Assembly: GCF_001667585.1 (NCBI RefSeq)
Contig: NZ_LZJZ01000088.1
Span: 1 to 43,407, forward strand
DNA length: 43,407 bases
Direction: 5' to 3'
DNA from: Mycobacterium sp. E2733
GTDB taxonomy: Bacteria > Actinomycetota > Actinomycetes > Mycobacteriales > Mycobacteriaceae
The notes under the pieces are model-generated. The model did not search any database, was not told the DNA's origin, and worked only from the letters and a program-made list of their open reading frames with translations. Of the stretch, positions 8,524-15,937 are shown piece by piece (the first letter of the stretch is position 1; the number at the start of each line of letters is the position of its first letter). A program made the position numbers and the translations under genes.

Positions 8524-8603
8524 AGCCGCTCGACCAGCTTCTGCACCAGGCCGAGCGCGGCGAACACCGCCACCGTGAGCGCGACAAAGGCCACTATGCC
8601 CAT
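8520..8603 (-). CDS. Possible 27-residue membrane peptide heading the kdp operon
   Basis: An ATG at 8603 opens a 27-codon frame reading MGIVAFVALTVAVFAALG followed by LVQKLVERL, ending in a TGA that overlaps the kdpF GTG by 4 bp. It is one hydrophobic helix with a short amphipathic, positively charged tail, the normal shape of a small membrane peptide. The tight coupling to kdpF and clean stop support translation. The upstream GGAG is about 15 bases away, so the ribosome site is weak. It could be an extra small subunit or a leader peptide. I do not recognise a named family. Confidence 0.55.
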   Translation of the reverse strand: MGIVAFVALTVAVFAALGLVQKLVERL

Positions 8604-9025
8604 TTTGAGCCCATCTTGTCTCCGTTCCGCGCCCGTCGCGTGCATACAAAAGGACCTCATCGAGGTAGCCACAGCGTGTTCCTCGGAGGCAAGGTCAGCT
8701 TGAAGTTAGCTGGATCGAATCCGGTAGGGCCTTTGGTTGACACTTTCCTAACGAACTCGCGGTGCAACTTTACGGTTTGTTTACGCACGCCAGTTCGAAC
8801 GCTCGCGCCTGCCCCAGCCGATCGCTGCCCCGATCACCTGCGATGTAAATCGGCTTCCAACAACCAACTGCGCCAACAGCTTTGGCATGCGCCGGTCGGT
8901 CGGCTCATGCCACGAGCCGTTCGTAACCCGAAGGTCGAAAAGGATCCGTAAACATCGACGCCTCGCGCGTATGGATGCCGTTGTCATCGCGGCGCGCGCC
9001 GGCAGCTCAGCGTAGACCCGAAACC
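8604..9025. promoter_or_regulatory. Kdp operon leader and promoter region
   Basis: No gene is visible in this 422-bp gap between the divergent kdp operon and the gene at 9026. On the minus strand, ACCTC GAT GAGGT (8654-8666) can form a hairpin followed by CCTTTT, and its arm could instead pair with CCTCG at 8681-8685. Further upstream TTTACG occurs twice at 11-bp spacing (8769-8774 and 8780-8785, plus strand), the spacing expected for tandem sites of an OmpR-class regulator such as KdpE. I could not place -35 and -10 boxes with confidence. Confidence 0.4.
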
Positions 9026-9592
9026 ATGCGTGAGTCTCAGCACCGAACCGTTGAACTCGTAGTTGCCCAGCCCGCCCGGGCGCCGATTTCTGGGCCCAGT
9101 TGGTTGTCGAGACTGCTCGACGGCGCACACCCATGGGGATCCTATGAAGCCGTGGTCAGCCGGTACGGGGTCCGCCGCTACAGCCTGACCATCTATCCAC
9201 CCGGAGTCAGTACCGCCGATCGGCGGCTGGCGCGCCTCTGGCGTGCTTGGCCGATGACCGCCGCCGCGCTGATGCTGCTGGGTGTCATAACGTTTGGCAA
9301 CGCGATGGCCTCACCCGATGCCGTGCTGACAGTCGCCGCGGTCGCCTACCTGAGTATCAGCATGCTCCTCTTCTTGCGGGCCGGACCCCGCAGCGTTCGA
9401 GCCAGGTCGATGTCGATCGTCCTCATGCCCAAGACCGCCGACGTGCAGGAGTTGCGCAGGTACATGCAATGGCGAACGTTGGTCGACAAGCTGATCGAGG
9501 CCGACCACATGTTGACGACTCATGCCATCTCGCCGGTCGAGCATGAGGCCACGTGGTGGGAGGCCTATGACAGCCTGGTGCTGCGGTATTGA
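9026..9592 (+). CDS. Conserved mycobacterial protein, DUF6611-like
   Basis: A 188-residue protein of unknown function from the ATG at 9026 (MRESQHRTVELVV). It has a soluble N-terminal half with the WGSYEAVVSRYGVRRYSLTI stretch, then two adjacent membrane helices (about 90-130: WPMTAAALMLLGVITFG and VLTVAAVAYLSISMLLFL), then a soluble tail with two Trp-rich stretches (MQWRTLVDKL, ATWWEAYDSL). The wording matches what I remember of DUF6611, but I cannot confirm it. The gene is convergent with trcS, and upstream it faces the kdp promoter region. An in-frame ATG at 8975 is less likely because the added residues are low-complexity. Confidence 0.75.
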   Translation: MRESQHRTVELVVAQPARAPISGPSWLSRLLDGAHPWGSYEAVVSRYGVRRYSLTIYPPGVSTADRRLARLWRAWPMTAAALMLLGVITFGNAMASPDAVLTVAAVAYLSISMLLFLRAGPRSVRARSMSIVLMPKTADVQELRRYMQWRTLVDKLIEADHMLTTHAISPVEHEATWWEAYDSLVLRY

Positions 9593-9718
9593 CCTTGCCG
9601 ACCGTCTGGTGCGTGTGGCGGCAGGGACGTCGACGATCTCAACCCGAACGTTGGCCCGCCGCAGGAGGAAGAAGGCCAACCACGGGAAGCGCCTGCGTCG
9701 GGCGGCCGCCGAGGAAGG

Positions 9719-11245
9719 TCACACCCTAGCGGTGCCCGGGCCGTCGATCATCGGGATCCGGACCCGGAAAACCGTTCTGCCCTCGACGGATTCGGCGGTG
9801 ACGGAGCCGTGGTGGGCCTTGACGATCGAACTGACGATGGCCAGGCCCAGCCCCGTGCCCGAGCTGTTGAGCCTCGAGTTGTCCGCCCGGGCGAACCGTT
9901 CGAACAAGCGGGGGAGGAGCTCCGGATCGATCCCGGGGCCGTCGTCGGCGACGGTCAGTTCGACCCACGGCGCCTCGGACCCGTCGCGGTGGCAGGTGAT
10001 CCCGGTTGTGACGGTGACCCCGGGCGGGTTGTGCACCCGGGCGTTGTGGAGCAGGTTGCTGACGAGTTGGTGTAGCCGGTCTTGATCCCCGCGGACCCAC
10101 ACCGGCTCCTCGGGGAGGTCCTTCACCCAATGGTGCGCGGGCGCGGCGACCGCCGCGTCGTTCACGGCGTTGACGACGAGGTCGGCCAGGTCGACGTCCT
10201 CGCTCTGCAGGTCTTGGCCTTCGCCCAGGCGGGAGAGCAGGAGCAGCTCGTCGACGAGCAGCGTCATGCGCCGCGCTTCGGACTCGATGCGAGCCAACGC
10301 GTATTCGGTGGTCGGCGGCAGTTCAGAACTGTCCTGGCGGGTGAGTTCGGCGTATCCCTGAATCGCTGCCAGCGGTGTCCGCAGCTCGTGGCTGGCGTCG
10401 GTGATGAATTGCCGCATACGCAGGTCGGATTCGGCGCGCTGCGCCAGCGCGCTATCGACGTTGTCCAGCAACCGGTTCAGGGTGTGGCCGACGATGCCGA
10501 CCTCGTTCTGCTGGTTGGTGTCACGCGGCCGCACTCGGACACTGATTCGGTGGTCGTCGTCGGCGAGCGGCATGGCGGCGACTTCCGCCGCGGTAGCCGC
10601 CAACCGGCGCAATGGCCGCAAGGTATAGCCGACCACCCACACGGTGAGCCCGGCGGTGACCGCCAACGCCGCCGCGATGAGTAGGGTGGTGGTGACCTGT
10701 TTGCGGGCGATGATTCGGTCGGCGAGGTTGAGCGACACCCCGGCAATCAGCACGTCCGATCCGTCGACGTGGCTCTTGAGCCGATAGAACCCCAGGGCGC
10801 CCAGGTTTTCGGTCCGTGGCGGGCCGTTTGCCCACGACTCCGCTTCGATGGCGCGGACCACGTCGGCGGGCGCCGGCCGTGCTTCGGCTTCCGAGAAGAC
10901 CGCCGACCCGATCACGGTGCCGTCGTGCAGTGCCACGATCAGGTTTCCCGGCGTCTGATCGGTGAACTGCAGCATCGCATCAGGCAGCGGCTTGGCGCCG
11001 TCGGCCGGATTGTGTTCACCCTTAAGGTATTTCGTGTACGAGTGGCCCAACGCGTCCAAAGACTCGGCGACGTCGGCGTCGCTCATCGCGGTGACGTAGC
11101 CGCGCAGGCTCAGCACGGACACGATTCCGACCGTCATCAGCACCACGCTGACCACCGCCAGTACGCCCAGCAGCAGCTGGCGGCGTAACGAACGGGGCAG
11201 CCACCGCGGGAGATCCCCGGACATGGCGTCCCGGTCTTGGCTCAT
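9719..11245 (-). CDS. trcS: Sensor histidine kinase TrcS
   Basis: A 508-residue membrane kinase, partner of TrcR. Order: membrane helix (about 22-47), extracytoplasmic sensor of about 135 residues, second helix (about 185-207), HAMP linker, H-box ITDASHELRTPLAAIQGYAE with H286, then the ATPase domain with N-box NLLHNARVHNPPG, GPGI and GTGLGLAIV. I chose the ATG at 11245 because it overlaps the trcR stop in ATGA; an internal ATG at 11224 is possible. The frame stays open upstream over trcR, but that part is antisense shadow. Confidence 0.95.
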   Translation of the reverse strand: MSQDRDAMSGDLPRWLPRSLRRQLLLGVLAVVSVVLMTVGIVSVLSLRGYVTAMSDADVAESLDALGHSYTKYLKGEHNPADGAKPLPDAMLQFTDQTPGNLIVALHDGTVIGSAVFSEAEARPAPADVVRAIEAESWANGPPRTENLGALGFYRLKSHVDGSDVLIAGVSLNLADRIIARKQVTTTLLIAAALAVTAGLTVWVVGYTLRPLRRLAATAAEVAAMPLADDDHRISVRVRPRDTNQQNEVGIVGHTLNRLLDNVDSALAQRAESDLRMRQFITDASHELRTPLAAIQGYAELTRQDSSELPPTTEYALARIESEARRMTLLVDELLLLSRLGEGQDLQSEDVDLADLVVNAVNDAAVAAPAHHWVKDLPEEPVWVRGDQDRLHQLVSNLLHNARVHNPPGVTVTTGITCHRDGSEAPWVELTVADDGPGIDPELLPRLFERFARADNSRLNSSGTGLGLAIVSSIVKAHHGSVTAESVEGRTVFRVRIPMIDGPGTARV

Positions 11246-12015
11246 TCCGGCGGCCGCAGCATGTATCCAACACCGCGCACTGTGTGAATCATCGGTTCGC
11301 GCCCGGAGTCGATCTTCTTCCGCAAATACGAGATGTACAGGTCCACGATGCTGGTGCGGCCGGCGAAGTCGTAGTTCCAGACGCGGTCGAGGATTTCGCT
11401 GCGGCTCAGGGCGCGGCGGGGATTGCGCATGAGGAAGCGCAGCAGTTCGAACTCGGTCGACGAAAGCGATATCTGGGTGCCATCGCGGGTCACTTCGCGG
11501 CTGGCGGTGTCGACCCGCAGGTCGCCGACTTTGAGGGTCTCGGCTGCCGGGGGCGACTGCTGGCCGGAACGGCGCAACAACCCGCGCAGCCGGGCAACGA
11601 GCTCTTCGAGGCTGAACGGCTTGGTCATGTAGTCGTCGGCGCCGGCGGTCAGGCCGGTGACCCGATCCATGACCGAGTCCCGCGCGGTGAGGAAGAGCGT
11701 GGGCGTGTAGGCGTCGGACTGGCGGACGCGTTCCAGGATTCGCAACCCATCCACGTCGGGAAGCATGATGTCGAGCACGAGCACGTCGGGACTGACCTTG
11801 TCGAACTTGGCCAGGGCCTCGCGCCCGTTGTGGGCGATGTCGACAACCCATCCCTCATAGTGCAGCGCCATCTTCACCAGGTTGGTCAGCGCCGGCTCGT
11901 CGTCGACGAGCAGGACCCTGATCGGTGATCCATCGGCACGATAAATCCTGGGCAGCTGCCCGAGGATGGCCTGGCGGGGGCGCTGGCCGCCCGCGTATCC
12001 CGACATTGCGGTCAT
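11242..12015 (-). CDS. trcR: Response regulator TrcR
   Basis: A 257-residue OmpR-class regulator. Receiver: D38-D39, phosphoacceptor D82 in VLVLDIMLPD, and the TARD and MTKPFSLEEL motifs. The winged-helix domain ends in IHTVRGVGYMLRPPE. The ATG at 12015 is chosen because AGGA lies just upstream and because it gives the 257 residues I remember for M. tuberculosis TrcR; the longer ATG at 12042 would add nine residues. In M. tuberculosis TrcR activates its own gene and represses the beta-propeller gene Rv1057 through AT-rich sites (established knowledge). An Rv1057-like gene is at 25669. Confidence 0.95.
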   Translation of the reverse strand: MTAMSGYAGGQRPRQAILGQLPRIYRADGSPIRVLLVDDEPALTNLVKMALHYEGWVVDIAHNGREALAKFDKVSPDVLVLDIMLPDVDGLRILERVRQSDAYTPTLFLTARDSVMDRVTGLTAGADDYMTKPFSLEELVARLRGLLRRSGQQSPPAAETLKVGDLRVDTASREVTRDGTQISLSSTEFELLRFLMRNPRRALSRSEILDRVWNYDFAGRTSIVDLYISYLRKKIDSGREPMIHTVRGVGYMLRPPE

Positions 12016-12484
12016 GTTCCTACATTCTGGCAAGCCACACACCTAACTGTCACGAAGCTCATAGAGTTCTCAAATGTTCGGCACGGGCCCGTCGCCGCAA
12101 ACGGACTCAAATATGAGTTTTCTATGTGTCGCGGCAGGCGGCTTGCGATGATCCGGTTTGCCAAAAAGACGGGCTCGCACGGCTGTTGGCTTGATTGCGC
12201 CGACCAATTCCAGGCAATACGTACAAAACGAGCCGCACGAGAACGGTTTTGAGTTATTTGCAAGGCGCTGAATTCCGGCGAATGCCGGTGGTAGCTGAAT
12301 GCGTAGCCTCAATGCAGGGGACAACGGCGTCCTGACTCATGGCACCAAAGTTGGCCGTTCGAAACGCTTTTCGTAGCTCCACGTGCGGGCGTAATGCACG
12401 TGACGATGGCTGCGGCCGCAACGGCGGTCATCGCCGCGGCGCCTGATTGCGGCTTCGGGAAAATCAACCAGCAAAAGGAAAGTA
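12016..12484. promoter_or_regulatory. Divergent promoter region between trcR and a PPE gene
   Basis: This 469-bp gap has no convincing gene and is visibly richer in A and T than its neighbours. Near trcR the heptamer CTCAAAT occurs at 12069-12075 and 12106-12112, and the second copy sits in the dyad ACTCA AATA TGAGT (12105-12118). These are candidate TrcR sites because TrcR is known to bind AT-rich DNA in its own promoter. The PPE gene has a good ribosome site, AAAGGAAAG, just before its ATG. Confidence 0.4.
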
Positions 12485-13855
12485 ATGGATTTTGGCGCGT
12501 TGCCTCCGGAAGTCAACTCCGGCCGGATGTATATGGGGGCCGGGCCCGCGACGCTGCTGGCCGCCTCGGCGGGATGGGACTCGCTGGCCCTGGAGCTGCG
12601 CTCGGCCGCCAGCGGATATGAATCGGTGATCGCGACCCTGACGCACGAGTGGGCAGGCCCGACGGCGATGTCGATGGCCGCCGCGGTCGCACCCTACGTG
12701 GTGTGGCTGCGGACCACCGCCGAGCTGTGCGAGCAGTCGGCAATGCAGGCCACGGCCGCCGCCGGGGCTTACGAAGCGGCGTACGCGATGACGGTGCCGC
12801 CGCCCTTGATTGCGGCTAACCGGGCTCGGCTTCTGGCGTTGGTCGCCACCAACTTCCTCGGACAGAACACGCCGGCGATCATGGCCACCGAGGCCGAATA
12901 CAGCGCAATGTGGGCGCAAGACGCCACCGCGATGTACACGTACGCCGCGAGTTCGGCGTCCGCCTCAGCCTTCGGCGCGTTTGCGCCACCGCCCCAGACG
13001 ACCAATCCGGGCGGGGCCGCGGGCCAAGCAGGTTCGGTCGCCCAGGCGACCGCAACCCGGGCCGGCGGCACTGTCAAGACGACTTCGGCGCAGCTGATGT
13101 CGGTGCCACAGGCGTTGCAGAGCTTGTCGACCCCCGGATCGACTTCGAGCACCGGTCTGTCGCAGGCCGCGATGGGGACCGGCGCGTCCCTCGGGTCGTC
13201 GGGGGCGTCCGCTCCGCTCAGCGCGCTGTCCAGCCTGAGCGGAACGACCAGGGGCGCCGCCAAGACCGCGAACGCCGGCCTGGGAACCGCGTCCGGCCTG
13301 GCAGCGTCGCTCGGCGGGGTCGCCGGCTCCGGCGAAGCGGCCGGGCTGTTTTCCGACGTGGCCGGCCTGGGCTCCGATGCCGCAGGCTTCGGCGCCGACG
13401 GCGGTGGAATCGGCATCGACCTTTACGGGCTGGGGCTCGATTACAAGGGCTTGGGGCTCGATTACCAGGGCTTGGCCCTTGATATGGAGGGCGCGGGTTC
13501 GATTTTGGGCGCCGAGGGAGTTTCTGGCTCGCCAGCACTGGGTGCGCTGGGGAACATGGGTTCGCTGGGGGGACTGGGTCAGGGCGCGTCGGCGGGCCTG
13601 GGCCAAGGAGCCTCGCTCGGGACCTTGTCGGTGCCGCCCGGCTGGGCCAACGCGGCGTCGTCGGTGACGCCGCTGCCCACCGCTCTGGACGCCAAGGCCA
13701 TGCCGGGCGGGTGGGGTGCCGCACCGACGCCGTCGTCGGCATCGGGCATTTCCAAGCTGCCGCTGGGGGGCATGGTCGGGCGCGAGTCCGACGGTGCGGT
13801 TCACCGAATCGGGTTCCGCCCCTCGCTCATCCCGCGTTCGCCGGTGGCCGGATAA
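12485..13855 (+). CDS. PPE family protein, SVP subgroup, without adjacent PE partner
   Basis: A 456-residue PPE protein, probably exported by ESX-5. The N-terminal PPE domain (about 1-180) opens MDFGALPPEVNSGRMYMGAG and has the conserved WAGPTA and VATNFLGQNTPAI stretches. The middle is Gly/Ala/Ser-rich with three heptads related to GLGLDYK (13427-13489). The C-terminal part has LSVPPGWANA, the SVP signature, and ends with IGFRPSLIPRSPVAG. PPE genes usually follow a PE gene that encodes their partner; none is upstream here, where trcR is divergent. The strong AAAGGAAAG site fixes the start. Confidence 0.93.
   Translation: MDFGALPPEVNSGRMYMGAGPATLLAASAGWDSLALELRSAASGYESVIATLTHEWAGPTAMSMAAAVAPYVVWLRTTAELCEQSAMQATAAAGAYEAAYAMTVPPPLIAANRARLLALVATNFLGQNTPAIMATEAEYSAMWAQDATAMYTYAASSASASAFGAFAPPPQTTNPGGAAGQAGSVAQATATRAGGTVKTTSAQLMSVPQALQSLSTPGSTSSTGLSQAAMGTGASLGSSGASAPLSALSSLSGTTRGAAKTANAGLGTASGLAASLGGVAGSGEAAGLFSDVAGLGSDAAGFGADGGGIGIDLYGLGLDYKGLGLDYQGLALDMEGAGSILGAEGVSGSPALGALGNMGSLGGLGQGASAGLGQGASLGTLSVPPGWANAASSVTPLPTALDAKAMPGGWGAAPTPSSASGISKLPLGGMVGRESDGAVHRIGFRPSLIPRSPVAG
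13427..13489 (+). repeat. Three tandem 21-bp units coding for GLGLDYK-like heptads
   Basis: In-frame units 13427-13447, 13448-13468 and 13469-13489 encode GLGLDYK, GLGLDYQ and GLALDME. The first two DNA units are nearly identical; the third has diverged. Confidence 0.85.
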
Positions 13856-13883
13856 GGCAGAGCCGCAAGGGTTTCCAGGACGA

Positions 13884-13917
13884 AAGGGGCCCGCACACCG
13901 TGGTGTGCGAGCCCCTT
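13884..13917. terminator. Bidirectional hairpin terminator between PPE and esx genes
   Basis: AAGGGGC...GCCCCTT forms a 34-bp near-perfect palindrome centred at 13900/13901 with one mismatched pair, lying between two convergent genes (PPE stop 13855, esx stop 13935). There is no long T tract, as is usual in mycobacteria. Confidence 0.75.
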
Positions 13918-13934
13918 CCAGTAAGGACGCGGTG

Positions 13935-14219
13935 TCAGGCCCAGCTGGACCCGACGGCGCTGTCGGTGCTGGCCATGTTGCTGCCGGCGCTCTGCACCTT
14001 CTGCCCGTGGGCGTTGGCCTGCTCGTAGATCACCTGGAAGTTGCGACCCAACTGGGTGATGAACTCCTGGCAGGCCACCGAACCCGCACCGCCCCAGAAG
14101 TCACCCGCAGCAAGCACATCGCGAATGATGGCCTGGTGCTCAGCCTCCAGAGACGCGGCTTGGGCGCGGATCAAGGCGCCGTGGGCGTCGACATCGCCGA
14201 ACTGGTAGTTAATGGTCAT
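13935..14219 (-). CDS. WXG100 protein of the EsxN/EsxI (Mtb9.9) subfamily
   Basis: A 94-residue ESAT-6-like protein beginning MTINYQFGDVDAHGALIRAQ with the WGGAG (WXG) turn at about 42-46. The sequence is typical of the nearly identical EsxI/L/N/O/V set, secreted as a heterodimer with the neighbouring Esx protein by ESX-5. It follows the partner gene by 43 bp and has a strong AAGGAGCT ribosome site. By position it corresponds to Rv1037c (esxI) of M. tuberculosis; I leave the symbol blank because the paralogues cannot be told apart by eye. Confidence 0.95.
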   Translation of the reverse strand: MTINYQFGDVDAHGALIRAQAASLEAEHQAIIRDVLAAGDFWGGAGSVACQEFITQLGRNFQVIYEQANAHGQKVQSAGSNMASTDSAVGSSWA

Positions 14220-14262
14220 TGTTTAGCTCCTTAAAGTGTTGGAAGACAGAGGGTTTCGGCTG

Positions 14263-14559
14263 CTAGCTGCCCAGGATCTGCTGTGAGGCCTGCTCTTGCT
14301 GCTCGTAGTTGTTCGCGTCGCGGATCAGTCCGTCCCGCACTCCGTGGAGCATGTTGACGATGTTGCGGAAGGCCTGGTTGACCTGGCCCATGGTGTCGTA
14401 CGAGGTGGCCTGCGCCTGACCGCTCCAGCCCGAGCCGGCGATGTTCATCGAGGACGCCCACATCTTGCGAGCCTCGTCTTCAACCGTCTGGGCGTGCACC
14501 TCGAAGCGGCCCGCCATCGCCCGCATTTCGTGCGGGTCAGTCATAAAACGTGTTGCCAT
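14263..14559 (-). CDS. WXG100 protein of the EsxJ/EsxM (QILSS) subfamily
   Basis: A 98-residue CFP-10-like partner opening MATRFMTDPHEMRAMAGRFE, with WSG at about 43-45. It has the C-terminal export signal YxxxE (YEQQE), the general type VII secretion motif, and ends QQILGS where M. tuberculosis proteins end QILSS. Ribosome site AAGGAG lies 8 to 10 bases upstream. It is first of the two-gene esx unit and by position matches Rv1038c (esxJ). Confidence 0.95.
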   Translation of the reverse strand: MATRFMTDPHEMRAMAGRFEVHAQTVEDEARKMWASSMNIAGSGWSGQAQATSYDTMGQVNQAFRNIVNMLHGVRDGLIRDANNYEQQEQASQQILGS

Positions 14560-14720
14560 GTTGCTTTCTCCTTATCCTTCAAGCCTTCAGGTCGAAGTAT
14601 TAACAGTTCTAATTGATGCGGTGGTGGCCGCGTTATGGACAGATTACGGCCTACCGGTTAACTGATCCCCTCAAACGGGTGACATGTACCCCCTTCTTTC
14701 CCGTACCGGTACTCCCGACA

Positions 14721-15878
14721 TCAGACGACAACTTGTTTGGGCATGACGATCGGCTTGAAGCCGTACCGCGGCCCGGAGCCGTAGGCGCCCGCGCCCTTGG
14801 CTGCCGCGGCCATCCCCGGCATGCCCGGCATCGCCGCAACCGGCTCGGCCTCGGCCGCCGCCGTCCATCCCGATCCCTCGAGGGGAGCGGTGGAGGAAGC
14901 CAACGACGCCGGGGCGGCCGCATTCCAGCCGGCCGGCACCGACAGGCCGCCGACGGCGGAGGCCTCGCCCAGGGCTGCCGACGCGCCCGCGCCCGACACC
15001 GAGCCCACCATCGTGCCCGGCACCATGCCGCCGGCCAGCGGCGTGACCGAGTCGGTGAGGGCGAACGGGATCGACGGCACGGAGCCCAGCGTGTGCCCCA
15101 GCGAGACCGCCGTCGGGATGGTGTTCATGACGAACCACGCCGCGGTGTTCACGCCGCCGTTGATGGCGTTGAAGACCGACGGCGTGCCGATGAAGTTGTC
15201 GATCGAGCCCAGAATGCCAGGGAACGTCGGCGTGACGGGGGCGGCTGCCAACGGCGCCGCGTTCGCGATGGGAGCCAGCGCCTGGACCGTGCCGCCGGTC
15301 GAATCGGCGGCAAGGGCGGCGCTGCTCGCGGCCGCGGCGGTCCCCGGGTTGGTGGTCGACGTCAGCGGCGTCACCGGCGTGAGGACCCCGGCGACCGCCG
15401 AGGCGGCCTGGTACGCGGCCATCATGGCGGCATCCTGGGCCCACATGGCCGCGTACTGCGCCTCGGTCGCCGCGATCGCGGCCGAATTGACCCCGAGGAA
15501 GTTGGTTGCGACGAGCGTGGCCAGCAACGTCCGGTTGGCCGCGATCACCGGCGGGGGCACCGTCGCGGCGAACGCCGCTTCGTAAGCGGCCGCCGAGGCC
15601 GTGGCCTGCGCACCCGCCTGCTCCAGCGTCGCCGCCGTCTCCGTCAGGTAGGCGATGATGGGCTGGGCCGCGGCCGCGGCGGCGGCCGATCCGCCTCCCG
15701 TCCATTGCTCGCTGGTCAGCAGCGAGATGATCGACTCCCACTGCGTCGCCGTTGTGCTCACCTCGGCGGCCAGGTTGGCGTACGCCGCCGCGGCGGCCAT
15801 CAGCGGTCCGGCGCCGGCGCCGGCGTACATGAGCGAGGAGGTGATCTCCGGGGGAATTGCTGCAAAGTCAAGAACCAT
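14721..15878 (-). CDS. PPE15: PPE15-like protein, SVP subgroup
   Basis: A 385-residue PPE protein starting MVLDFAAIPPEITSSLMYAG after AAGGAGCGGG. The PPE domain covers about 1-175 with WTGGGSA and VATNFLGVNSAAIAATEAQY. The C-terminal half is Ala/Thr/Gly-rich and has LSVPAGWNAAAP. Its end (MPGMPGM, then GPRYGFKPIVMPK) is almost the same as the end of the PE protein encoded just upstream. It lies 59 bp behind the PE gene and in front of the esx pair, the layout of Rv1040c-Rv1037c. PE8-PPE15 is known to form a complex with EspG5, so ESX-5 export is expected. The open frame upstream to 16145 overlaps the PE gene and is not used. Confidence 0.92.
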   Translation of the reverse strand: MVLDFAAIPPEITSSLMYAGAGAGPLMAAAAAYANLAAEVSTTATQWESIISLLTSEQWTGGGSAAAAAAAQPIIAYLTETAATLEQAGAQATASAAAYEAAFAATVPPPVIAANRTLLATLVATNFLGVNSAAIAATEAQYAAMWAQDAAMMAAYQAASAVAGVLTPVTPLTSTTNPGTAAAASSAALAADSTGGTVQALAPIANAAPLAAAPVTPTFPGILGSIDNFIGTPSVFNAINGGVNTAAWFVMNTIPTAVSLGHTLGSVPSIPFALTDSVTPLAGGMVPGTMVGSVSGAGASAALGEASAVGGLSVPAGWNAAAPASLASSTAPLEGSGWTAAAEAEPVAAMPGMPGMAAAAKGAGAYGSGPRYGFKPIVMPKQVVV

Positions 15879-15937
15879 TTGTGTTTCCCGCTCCTTTTGT
15901 CTGTTGGAATTTGAGTCTTCGAGGAAATGGCCGAGGG

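Noticed and set aside
8604..8800. c-di-AMP (ydaO) or other known riboswitch in the kdp leader
   Set aside because: I could not find the conserved core sequences of known classes by eye; only simple hairpins are visible.
9593..10085. Plus-strand frame containing the bL37-like fragment as a real gene
   Set aside because: It runs antisense through trcS with no stop in the expected place; only the short motif is of interest.
11246..11851. N-terminal extension of TrcS, which would look like a regulator-kinase fusion
   Set aside because: It is the out-of-frame shadow of trcR; the true start overlaps the trcR stop in ATGA.
14613..15914. Long plus-strand open frame of 433 codons opposite PPE15
   Set aside because: Arg/Gly-rich shadow frame typical of high-GC DNA; the opposite strand has a clear PPE protein.
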